Assembly: GCF_026914265.1 (NCBI RefSeq)
Contig: NC_069136.1
Span: 33,813,368-33,877,367, forward strand
DNA: 64,000 nucleotides
Direction: 5' to 3'
DNA from: Mya arenaria
Taxonomy: Eukaryota > Mollusca > Bivalvia > Myida > Myidae
The notes beneath the pieces are model-generated. The model was not told the DNA's origin, made no database searches, and worked only from the letters and a program-made list of their open reading frames with translations. Position numbers and translations under genes: made by a program. Positions 1-12,900 of this stretch are shown here, piece by piece. How positions within the stretch are numbered: the first letter of the stretch is position 1; every line of letters starts with the position of its first letter.

Positions 1-60
1 CCATCTAGCTGCATATTCTAAATATTGTCCCCCAGCGGGGCAGATGTACCCATCATCCTC
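1..60 (-). repeat. decayed copy of filamin exon 5 tail
   Basis: Bases 1-50 resemble bases 98-150, the 3' end of filamin exon 5 (shared CTAGCTGCAT, then a diverged ATTGTCCCC stretch). The donor in this copy reads CTAG|AT rather than CTAG|GT, so it is probably not a working exon. It looks like a local tandem duplication of an exon tail plus donor, of the kind also seen at exon 4. Confidence 0.55.
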
Positions 61-99
61 CTCCCTCCCCTTGGCTTCACATATGCTAAATGAACCAAC

Positions 100-208
100 C
101 TAGCTGCATGTTCTCGACATTGTCCCCTCCGAGTACTGGCCAGCCTGGCACATGTCCCCCAACTGATGTCACCAGGGCGCACATCAGACGACCATCGCTC
201 CAGTCACT
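100..208 (-). CDS. filamin-like exon 5 (third CH domain)
   Basis: The acceptor TTCCTGTAG precedes an exon reading SDWSDGRLMCALV, the CH-domain core helix motif, then GGHVPGWP. The donor is CTAG|GTTGGT. The exon joins exon 4 in phase 0 and leaves in phase 1. It is 109 nt long. Its tail is duplicated at 1-60. Confidence 0.85.
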
Positions 209-3200
209 CTACAGGAAAATAAACACAACTTTGTCATTAATTACATGGACATAAAGTTTTTATGTCATTATAGTGCACAGGCAAGAAAGTATCCAAACGA
301 AAAATTAGCTCAGCTAGTATGGCAGCTGACTTACATGCAGGAGGTATAAGGTTCAATCCCTAGACTGGCTGCACACCAAACTAAGCACGTTGCATATTGT
401 ACATAGTTCTGCAGCTTAATTGTGATTTATGACTTCCTCATTTAAAGTAGATACTAAAATCATAAACCATTTATTAAATGATTTCCATTTCATAAAATCT
501 TTCTTTTTCCGTCAAGGCTCCTCAACTTTGCTCCAAATCTTCACCATTTAGAGCAAGCTTTGGTAAGGGTGATTAAATCATTATGAATTTGGAAAACGAA
601 CATATTCAATAGCGAAAGTTATGAAAGAATTCAACTGACAGTTGACTAATAATGACTTACAGTTTAGTTCAGTTTAATTCACAGAGATATTTTTCACCAT
701 GCAGGGCGCAAAAACTAGGACTTGACATCATTGATCGACCAAAAAAAGCCAATGAAAAAACTGATGAAAAAGTGAACAAAATATACTTACAGTGAAGTTG
801 AAAAGACAGAGATATTTTTCATGAAGCAGCATGCAAAATGCGACTTCACATCATTGAAGACAAAAACAAAGGCAAGGGAAACAATGTGAACAAAATATGC
901 TTACAGTGAAGTTGCTCACGGAACTATTCTTCATGAGGCGGCGCACCAAGGTCAAGGTCATATCATATCCGGGCGAGTCAAGTTTCATGAAGTAGGACAG
1001 ATAGGTCATGCCTGACAACTCGTCAAGGTCAGAGCTTGATAAATCCTCCGGTCGTACGACCAGCGGAATATCGAAATGCTGTTTGGCGAGTGTCATGGCA
1101 TTGCGACAATTATCCAGACTGAAAAAAAGGAAGTGGATAGAAAAAAAAATCTGGTGAAATTTAGTTTAAATTAACGATTGTGAAACCAGTTATTTCAACA
1201 TCAAATTGATCATTTTCATTGACAAGATGTGACGCGAGGGTGTGGTCTTGTGGTGTGGGGACAAATGGAATACTGGAGAAAACCCATTGCGGCTTGTTGA
1301 TCACAAACCAAACCCACATACACCCACATTGGGAACTAATCAAGGGCCACATTGATGAGAACCAAGATTTAGTGCTCTAACAACTGTGTTAACCTAACAA
1401 TTGCAAAAAGTGCAATTTAAAAATAAAAATTCTTGGCTCTGACTGCCACAGGTCATGATTTTCTTCACATCATTGAAATAAAAGATATGATTTCAAAGCT
1501 ATCAAAAAATAAATCAAATCAAAGAAACATTGTGTTGAACATTTGAATTCTTAGATAAAAGAGGAAAATGTTTACTACAATTAATAGATCAGGGCTAACA
1601 TTTTTAAATTTCTTCACTGTGCATTAATTTTCATCGCACGAAGTGGAAAATGTTTCAGAATACATAATTATGTCAATCCACTGCCCAAGGCCTTAGGTGA
1701 AGAAAAACATAATACAAGAAAAAATATTCACCTTCTCCACAGGGACTGGTACTACCAGTCACGTCACAGCCAAGCACAGTCACCAAAATGTTAACAACAG
1801 TACTTACCCATCTGACCTACTTAAATGTCTCCATTCAGGGCACAGTCCCGGCTTGCAAAACTCCAATAGCGCACTGAAATTTGGTAAAAAATAATTTCAG
1901 TTTTACAAATCATTGATAATAACAGCAACCAAAGAATTTTTGATGGCCCTTTTTTTTATATATATATACAGTGGAATTTTTTTTTTTTTAAATACAGGGG
2001 CAGATCTAGGAACTCAAACCAGTAACTGGGAGGGGGGCACAATTTCATCGAGCCCCCTCAAAGCTTTTTAAATATAATTTCACTGTGGTATTGAAATAAC
2101 ACAAAAACGTATATGCATTTGAAGCCTTCAATCAAGAATACTTTCATACACCTTATTAAGACTTTAGTGGACATCATCATACTATTGGTATAATTGCTTT
2201 CAAGTAATTTATAGAGATTCATTTATCAGAGAAATATAAATGTCAGATACTGAATAATTCAAATAATGAATTAACAGTTTGATACGTTTCTGAAATTTTA
2301 GCCAGGTCTCACCTCCAAATCAATTTTAGCACTCACAGGGCTGGGACGATAATACACAATGATATTACCTTGATTTTTTTTCTGTGAGACATATCAAGTC
2401 ATATAATTACTCTAAAGCCAAAATTCAAAGCCGCAACCTACTGTAATGCTATTCCGTCGTTCCAGTTTGATGTGAAGTTAGTGATGCCACAGTCTGGAAT
2501 GACTGCCTGTAACCATGCCAACATGAGTTTCTTCGTTGGGAATTTGCTCTTTCCTATCTGGTATCGCAAAATCAGGTGCCAGATAAGGCCGAGAATCAGC
2601 TTCAGATTGCCGTTGACGATGTCCTCTGGACCTGAGAAATATACATGTTTGCATGGATAAATGCATTGTGGGCAACCATAGTATTTATTCTGTTACACTT
2701 CATTATTACATGGGGACAACTGACCGTAAAAAATCTCCTTTAAGTAAAATGCTTGAGGCAGGGGAGACAACTCTTCTTCCAATGAATTTGCAGTTAACAA
2801 TTGACTACTCTTGGATGACCAAGTAGAGTCAAGTGTGTCCATTATATATGGACAAGTGGTCTAGGCTGTTGGATAATAATATATAGTGATATGATGGCCC
2901 AGTTTGATTCAAGTCAACCTTTGCCAAAATATTTTTCTTCCGGAAAACATAAGTATGAGAGTCTAGCTGTGCATTACTGACATATTGTAACCTTGCAAAA
3001 CAAATTGCCTAATTGATTATTCATGATTACGATATTTTCTAAGCCAAATCAACCATGGTTACACAATGTAGCATAGTGATGGAATAAATATTGGACACAA
3101 GTTTATGAGCTCTTTATTATTTTTACTTTATCTAGTATAAACGCCCATTTTTCTACAAATGAAACCATTGGGGCCCATTCCTTATTAATCATTAAGAAAT

Positions 3201-6047
3201 TTAACTTATAAAAATGACTGCCAAAGTTCCAATTAGTCATTAAGTGGTTTTATTAAGCGGGTAATGCGATTGGCGCATGTGCAAAGGAGTATATAGAGAC
3301 ATTGGCTCCAACACTCAGTTCTCCTGCCTAATGCGTATTTAAAGATTTCGTGAAGCAAAACTAAACAAGAGATGTTTGTCAAACATTATGCCCCCCCTGA
3401 GCGCCATGTTGTCAGGATTATAGGGACAATTGAATGAAATATGCATGGACCGAAATGACAGCTGATTTGTTGCTGTTTTAAGATTATGACCATTAAAGTG
3501 TGAGGATAAAGTGTGTTATGACCGTCATGACCTTTGACTCTATGAACTCAAAATCCAGTCATCAGCTGGTCACCAGAAACCTAAATGTCAAGTTTGAGGG
3601 CCATGGGTGCAGGCATTGTCAAGTTATCACAAGACAAGTTTTTTTCGTTCAAAGTCACTGTGACCTTGACCTTTGACCCCTTAAATCATAAGGGGTTATC
3701 TACAAGTCAGATGCAACTCCAAGTCAAGTCTGAAGGCCATGGGTTCAGGCATTGTTGAGTTATCACTAGGACAACCTTTTACCATTCAAGATCACTGTGA
3801 CCTTGACCTTTGGCTCTATGAATCCTAAAATCAATAAGGGTGATCTACTGGTCAGGCTTAACATCCATGTCAAGTTTAATGATCAGTGGTTCAGGCATTG
3901 TTGAGATATCAGTGGGGGAAGATTTGTTAACTTTTTTGCGTTAAAGGTTACTGTGACATTGACCTTGGCCTGATGACCCCCAAAGTCGATAGGGGTCATC
4001 TACTAGGCAGGCCCAACCTTCATGTCAAGTTTGATGACCATAGGTCCAAGAATTGTCGAGTTTGCTTTCAAGGTCACTGTGACCTTGACCTTTGACCCCT
4101 AAAATCAATAGGGGTCATCTACTGGTCAGGCCCAACCTCCATGTCAAGTTTGAGGGCCATGGGTGCAGGCATTGTTGAGTTATCACTTGGACAACCTTTT
4201 ATCATTCAAGGTCACTGTGACCTTGACCTTTGGCCCAATGACCCCTAAAATTAATAAGGACAATCTTCTGGCCAGGCTCAACCTCCAAATCAAGTTTGAG
4301 GGCCATGGGTGCAGCCATTGTCAAGTTATCACTCGGATAACCTTTTACCATTCCAGGTCACTGTGACCTTGACCTTTGGCCCAATGACCCCTTAAATCAA
4401 TAGGGACCATCTTCTGGCCAGGCCCAACCTCCAAGTCAAGTTTGAGGGCCATGGGTGCAGGCATTGTCGAGTTATCACTCGGACAACCTTTTACCATTCC
4501 AGGTCACTGTGACCTTGACCTTCGGCCAGATGACCCCCAAAACCATAGGGGTCATCTCCTGGTCAGGCCAATTCTCCAAGTCAAGTTTGAGGGCCATGGG
4601 TGCAGGCATTGTTGAGTTATCAATCGGACAACCTTTTACTATTCAAGGTCACTGTGACCTTGACTTTTGGCCCAATGACCCCCAAAAACAATAGGGATCA
4701 TCTACTGGTCAGGCCCAACCTCCAAGTCAAGTTTGAGGGCCATGGGTGCAGGCATTGTTGAGTTATCACTTGAACAACCTTTTACCATTCAAGGTCACTG
4801 TGACCTTGACCTTTGACCCATTGAGCCCAAAAAACAATAGGGGTCAGCTACTGGTCAGGCCCAACCTCCAAGTCAAGTTTGAGGGCCATGGGTGCAGGCA
4901 TTGTCACGTTATCACTCGGACAACCTTTTACCATTCAAGGTCACTGTGACCTTGACCTTTGGCCTGATGACCCCCAAAAACAATAGGGGTCATCTACTGG
5001 TCAGGCCCAACCTCCATGTCAAGTTTGAGGGCCATGGGTGCAGGCATTGTTGAGTTATCACTCGGACAAGCTTAAAAATTATTTTACCATTAAAGGTCAC
5101 TGTGACCTTGACCTTTGACCCGATGACCCCCAAAATCAATAGGGGTCATCTACTGGTCAGGCCCAACCTTCATGTGAAGTTTGATGACCATACGTCCAGG
5201 AATTGTTGAGTTATCACTCGGACAAGCTTTGGTCTACCGACGGACCGACCGACCGACCGACCGACCGACCGACATGCCTGTGCAAAGCAATATACCCCTC
5301 TTCTTCGAAGGGGGGCATAACAATGACTTTTACTGAGTTTGACATCATCATATCATTTGGACTTGATGTTAATTAAACTGTATATATTATGAATGGACCG
5401 TCCATAGGAATTAAGGTGCAATAATCAAACTTGATTTTCAAAATGTAATTGTCATACGTAAATAAGCCTGCAAAATTTACATGTATGCGTTGATAACAGA
5501 TATGGAATGATTAACTTTTTGATTAAGAATGCACACTGTAACATCTTTTTTGCCCTTAACTACAAATATATAATGACAGCAAATGACATTGTTTTCTCCA
5601 AACTTGAGTTCGTGCAGATATTTGAACCTCTTAACCCTTTTTTTTGCCAATTATGTTAATGCACAATGACATTGAAAGCATTATAATTCCTTGGAGGTAG
5701 AAAAGATGTTTAAGATTATATTTAAAGCAATTATGTTGGGGGAATAATAAAATTGAATCATTTTCAGCTGGATGTCAAACAAAAACAAGCAAATTAGGCC
5801 TAAAAAAAAAATATGTCAGTTTCGGGTAACCCGACCCTACCTATAAAAATGCGCCGACCCTAACTATTTTTTTTCCGTTTCTGAGCAAAAAAAATATTCG
5901 TTAGCGAATGGAGAGTTACGAAGGGCGGATAAATGCAGATTTTAATCAGAGTTATTGTTTATATGATAAAACAAAGTCAGGCAATGACAGTAATGTAGGA
6001 AAGACTGCCATGTGCAAGAATACACTCTGAACTTACGACAGATTTTG

Positions 6048-6084
<37 letters not shown>

Positions 6085-6956
6085 ACCTACCCTACCTAGA
6101 AATTTTGGGAAGGTTACCCTAAACAAACATTTTTTTTTTTGGGGGGGGGGCCTTAGTTTCATATGCAGCCAGCCTCCTCCAACCTTTTTTTGTATTCTAA
6201 AAGACAATTAAGTCTTTACCTTGTCTGTCTGTTCATTTTAAACATTGCCTTGTTGACATTTCTTGACAAAATTGGAATTCCCTATTTTAAATACAAATAA
6301 GGGCACATTTTTTCCAATCAGAGAGGCACCCCCTGCGAAAATGATGGCCAATAACCATGGACTACCATGGTAGTTCATGGTCATATGACCATGGACTACC
6401 ATGGACTACCATGTTACGTCAAATGGCCGCCCCACGGTATCACACCATGGTAGACCATGATAGACCATGGTCTACCATGGTTTGATACCATGGTAGACCA
6501 TGGTAGCACACCATGGTAGACCATGGTAGCACACCATGGTAGACCATGGTCATAAACCGTGGGGCGGCCATTTGACGTTACATGGTATACCATGATATAT
6601 CATGAACTACCATGGTATATGACCATGAACTACCATGGTATATGACCATGAACTACCATGGTAGACCATGAACTACCATGGTAGACCATGGTCACATACC
6701 ATGGTAGACCATGGTCACATACCATGGTAGACCATGGTCACATAAATAGGATTGACAACAAACTTAACAAAGATCAAAATCAGTGAAATGGAATTGTATT
6801 GATTAAAATATGTTTATGGCGTCATCTAGTTTAGCATGCCGAGTACTGTATTCTGTTGATATCCCATTTACATGTATATGAGAAGGAAAAAAAAATGTCT
6901 TATTTCTCTGCAATAGCTAACAACTTGTGCCAAACTTTGACTAGAACAAAATTATA

Positions 6957-6995
<39 letters not shown>

Positions 6996-9900
6996 GTATG
7001 ATATAGGCCTCAAACTGTCCATTATGTAAAATATTGGAGCGTCTTCAATATAGTTCTTAAACTGAAACTGTTACATTTCAAGAACTTGAATTGTTCCTGC
7101 ACACTTAAAGAGTAGTAAAAGTACAGTTCTTGAACAGTTCAAGAACAATTCATGCACATTTCTTAAATAGTAGTAAAAGTACAGTTCTTGAACAGTTCAA
7201 GAACAATTCATGCACATTTCTTAAAATGTTCTTATCATTTTCTAGTGGTTCTTGTACACGTTAAGAATAGATCAAGTACGGATCTAGAAATGTTCTTGCA
7301 TGGATTAAAATCTTGAAATCTACCCAGTACATTCCTGACTAGATGTGATAACAATTGTTAAACAATAACGTTTTAGGAACAAATCTTGAACAATTGTTAC
7401 ATTATAACTTTCTTGTTTAAAATGTCAACCACTATTATGAAAGAAATAGTCAACAAGAAAATTGAAAACACTTTCTTATAAGCTCCAGTTTTAGGTAACC
7501 AATTTCAATTCTTCATGAAAAGTAGATTACTTTTCTTAACTGCTTCTGTTTTACCACAATGAACATTTTTTTCATTTATGATTATGTATTAAAGTTACAA
7601 GTATTGCTCACATTTTACTGCGCTTATGCTGTATGAACGCAGTAGGGTAAGAAAGCAAATGACCCAAGATGCTCTAACATGCTTTATGAAATTTGCTCAC
7701 ATGCCCTACTGCGCTCTTACAGCATAGACGCAAGTAAAACTGTTATCTCTCCTTAATTATATCATTATATTTTTCAAACATGTACTTTTAACCAATGTGC
7801 ATAAAAACATGGATAAAAAATTCAAACTCACACAGTTGATAAAGTTATTGTATTTAAGAAACAAAAAGTATGCACCTGTACATTAATGGTTCTTAAAGGT
7901 AATTCTGGAGTTTAAATGCATAGTTATTAATGACTTAATTTTTGGCATCAGCGCGCCAAACTCAGTTTTGTATTTACTGATAAAAGTTAGTCATACAGTT
8001 GTTATTTTGATTCTAGAACGACAGCGTATTAATTGATTCGCATTTATCATTTTCCATGTATCGAGCTTCTTTAGTCCAGCAAATTACTTATCCATGTCAG
8101 TGACGTCAAGCGTTTGATGAGAATAACATGAACTATTCATGAATGACAATTTTGACAAATCATGTTCATGAACTCCCACTAAGTTCATGAACTCCTGCTT
8201 AGTAAATGAACTTGACAGTTCATGAACATTATTTTTCCAAAATGTCATTCATGAACTAAATTCATGAATAGTTAATGTCATTCGACACAAGGTGATAATT
8301 TCATCATTACTACACATCCATTTATAACAGTTTTAATTTCTTATGACGCATATAAACACAATTAGTAAGAAACCATTGAATTGCTCATTTCAGTCCTTGA
8401 CATTTACATCTAGTCTCTGTACCCAGGTCCCTTTTCCTTATACACTTGATGATGAAACGCATCTGCGAAAAGATTTTTTGCAGTCATTCTTTGCATGATT
8501 GTTTTTGTTGAAGTGGTCTTTTCTTAACTCTGGAAGCCTTTCGTTGTCTAAGACTTTGACATCCATCTTCCAACCTGAAAAATATTTCTTTTATTTATTT
8601 GTACTGCCAACATTTTCAAATAACTAACGGCCAGTTGGTTATCAAATCAGTGCGAATTAAGATTTCAATGTTGCAGGTATATAAATTAATGATAGCTTAT
8701 TTAATTCTTTCGAACCAAAGAGCTCAAATTTATTGAGTCTGATTTTTTTTAAAGATTCTCATTAGTGTTTGTCTGTTACATATAAAATCCACTCCACACA
8801 TCCAACCATATTGTTTTCAAAACCAGAATGAAAATCTTACCATTTGCTTTAAAAAATAGTCTACTCACTGATGGATTTGACAATTTACGGCTTTGAATGT
8901 TTTTCTCCTTCACTGGTTGATTCGTTTGAGGACTGATGATTTATTTGTTAGCTCCTTTGGGTTGGCTAAAATAGACGAAACAACATTTCAGACACTTAAC
9001 CATAATTTGCTTGCATAGTGGTTATTTAAAAGGTCAAGGGTTGGTAGCGATGCAAAAGTCCATTGAAGGACCAAAATTTAAAAATGTTAAAAAAATCAAT
9101 TTCTTCTTAGTTTTGAGGTTCAATATTTAACAAGCATGATTCATACCCATTTATCCATTGCAACATGAGAAGCTGTAATTAGGATTTGAGCATATTTTAT
9201 GATATAAGATTTTATCAGATTTCAAATCAAAAAGCTATATTGTCTTTTAACATAAAGAGTATATTTGTGACTGAGTCGAAGTTATTGAAACTGTCCAATC
9301 AACAATGTCTTTGTTTTGATTGCAGCTATATTTAAAAAGATATTAACATATTTGTAACCCGGAAATGATCTCTCATCCACTACTTTTCATTATTAACCTA
9401 AAGAACTTTTATTTTTTATTTGACAAGATATAATAACGAACTCACAACATTGTTAAATAGGTAGTCTGGAGCATTTTGACATGAAAACAAAGTGATAATG
9501 TCAACAGACTTTTTAGAATAAATGTGAAAGTTTTTTTATAAAAAATATTAATATTCTAATATAAAATTTGTTAACTCCCTACTTACATGTCGCCAAAAAT
9601 ATATGTTTCACTCCCCTAAAAGATCGTTCCTCAAACAATAAAAACTTTTTGAAAGGTTTTAGTTTTTGACCTTCCCCACCCACTTTTGCATCGCTGCCGG
9701 CCCATTACAATTGATCCTTTTTCTCGACAAAAATAGCTTACCAACGTTAAGAAACAAATTTAAAAGCTGCTTTAATATATATATAAATTAAGTATTAGCT
9801 GAACGCTAGCCAAAAACAAGCATTTAACTGTGTTTCTACACAAACGTATTTCGTATGTTTGTCGCGAAAATGTATTACAACAAAACATATTTGCTCATTA

Positions 9901-12900
9901 CTTCAAAATGTTGCTATGTTATTTTAAACAATAATATTAGCGTAAAAGATCGTTATAAACGTTACTGAATTATACTCCTTACATCGCTTGAACTTACCTT
10001 AAATAAACGAAACAAGACATCAGTTTATTTGGCGCATTATTTCGACAAAAATGGCGGGCGTTCGAAACTATCTCCGCCAGTGAAGAGCGTTTCGTCTTAA
10101 ATGCGTAACCGTTAGAATATAGTTATATAGCTACGTTAGAATATGGCTATAGTATTTTGTAAATATTATATTTAACCGGTTTAACAACTAATTAACCAGT
10201 GTTGACCACAGGTGCTCGTCACATTGCCTGGATACAGTAATTTTATATAAAATAAAAAAAAAAAATTATTATTTTTTTTTTTTTTTTTTTTGACAAGATA
10301 GTGAATATATGTCATTTTAAAAAATATTCCACATTTTTCATGAAAAAAAGTTACTAATAACTTGACAAAATCTTGACAAAAAATAAATAAATAAATCTAT
10401 TAAAAAAATATATATATAAAAAATATAAATTACTGTATCCAGGCAAGGTGACCAGCAATCCATGGCACCTTACATGATACATATGATATATGTGGTGCTT
10501 TAATTAAAATAAATTTAATTTTAATGTTCATGTTATTTTGATATGGAATTTTCTTTACGTTTGTTATTTTTTATTTATAATCTTTGGGTTATAACTGGGC
10601 CAAATGTGTTACACTAAATGCACCAGCCAGTTGTAACCACAGCTACCTCAACTTCCTGCCTGTTGCTGATGCAACTACTTGTTTTTGTACAAGTTTCCTT
10701 TCAAAGACATATGCAGAACATTTTAAGAACTTGCCATGTTCATAAGCTGTTCCTATGATGTGCCAAATTGTTTAAAAAGAACATTTCAAGAACATATTAA
10801 GAACATAAAAGTTCATAAACTATTCTTTAAATGTGCCAACTTGTCTTTATGAACAGTTCAAGAACATTTTAAGTGCAAACACTATTCATGAACTGTTCTT
10901 ATATTGTACTTAAGACTTTAATATAGAACAGTATTAGAACAACAATAGTCTTTAAAAAATTCAAGAACTGTTCTTAAAAAGTATTCTTGAACTGTTCAAG
11001 TACAACTGTTCTTAAAAGTGATCAGTTACTGTTCTAGTACAGTTTTGCATAGTTCTTGAACAGTAATTAAACACAAGAACATCATTTCACAGAGGAATGG
11101 AGCATAGATGCTCATTAATGAGCAAATGCTCTATTTCCCACAAATTGTTTTCAAAGGTTTTCAAATTTGGCATTCTTCCTTTCCAATAGATATTCTTCCT
11201 TTCCATCAGATGCTTTCGTTGTGGATGAGTCTAAAATTAGCAGAACAGCTGGTAAAGGGTTAATACTGAAACACAACTTCTGTTGTTGACAAGTTGTGTG
11301 TTTACTAAATATCAGTAAAGAATAAGACCACATTTATTAAGTTGCTATTTCTGTTATTTACCAAAATCAACAAATCATTTTTAGACTTATCCAAAGTAAA
11401 TAATCAGATAAAAAAGGATGATGGTAGACTATGGTAAACTGTCACAGTGGCTGACCATGGTCAACCTTGGTGTACCATGGTAGACCATGGTTGAAATGGT
11501 GACTCTCGGAGTAAAACTTTTGTACCATGGTCTACTGTGGGGTTTTTCACGGTACTTGATGGTTGACCTTCAAAAACCATGGTATACCATGGTGATCTTT
11601 TTTTGTACCATGGTAGACCATGGTCGACCATGGTCAAACCATGGTATACCATGGTGATATTTTTTTGTACCATGGTAGACCATGGTCGACCACGGTCGAC
11701 CATGGTAGACCATGGTCGACCATGGTCGACCGTGGTCCAGGCAATGATTTTCCCATGGTACTTGATGGTTAACCATGATAAAACATGGTTGACCGTCAAA
11801 AACTGTCAAAAACCGTGGGGACCATGGTCGACCATGGTCATTATTTCGCCGGGGACCAGTCGATTTCAGGCCCAACCAATCGATTTTTATTTTAATCGAT
11901 CATCGAAACAATCAATAATTGCTTTAAATATTATCTTAAACATCAGTTTTCTACCTCCAAGGAATTGTATGTCACGCTACCATATTACATGATTATGTTT
12001 TATAAAACTTGCCGAGATTCTCCTGTTCTTACCAAAATTCAATTAAAACTTTACAAGGATTCATTTATCACTAACTTCATCTCTAAAGAATTAGTAATAT
12101 ATTTCATTGCGCCCTTCCCAAAATATAATTGGCAAATTTGAAACTGTGTAATAGATTGTAAAGGATATGACAAGGTAGGGTGTCGTATTGCAGAATTTCT
12201 TTATTCAGCATTTAACGGCCTTTAAGTTTAAGACTTTATACAAACAGATCTGTGAAGCAGGCGAACATAATTATTTACATTTTATTTAAGAATTCACTTG
12301 ACATACTCTGTCTGACATTCTCCGGTGCTAAATTATTTTGAAATTCATTTTATTTCTTCAGTTTTGAATGTTCATAATAGCAGTCAGGCTTAACATTTAA
12401 AGGTGCATTTATTTTATATATTAAAATGTAGAATATTCTAAGATGCACAAAATAAAAACATTAATTTTAATGCATTATTGTGGTTTACTCGATCATTTGA
12501 CTTAGATTTAATAATCAAAACAAACATTATAAAAGCATATTGATTTGTGAACAAATAAAAAACACGATATTTTGGCGCTTTTTTAACAGTGTAATTTGTG
12601 GCTACATTGTACATAGCAATTATAATTAAGTGATTGCGCAATTAAAACCCCATTTATAAAGGCTTTTTTAAAGTCATAAAGTTAAATGGGTTAAATGTAT
12701 TTAAATGGATTAGATTTAATATGTTTCTTATGAACATGAGCATCTATCAGGACTAACTAATAGTGCATTTAATAGTTTGTTTGGTAATTTCTTACCAATA
12801 TTTTGGGGTAAATTTAAGTCAGTAGTTGTTTGTTTGTTCGTGTTTTTTTTAAATTCTCAATCCCTAACTTCCCTCAAGAAAAAAATGGAAAAAAGTCTCA

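Noticed and set aside
303-375. Functional tRNA gene at 303-375
   Set aside because: A and B box-like motifs are present, but arms do not pair into a cloverleaf, so a SINE is more likely.
3365-5320. Short frames in the 146-bp repeats as a protein with repeats
   Set aside because: Stops occur in every unit, and peptides differ only as the DNA repeat shifts frame.
11461-11992. Overlapping frames of 101-137 codons in the CCATGG array
   Set aside because: The peptides are repeats of HGRPWSTMV-type units dictated by the DNA repeat, present in several frames and on both strands.
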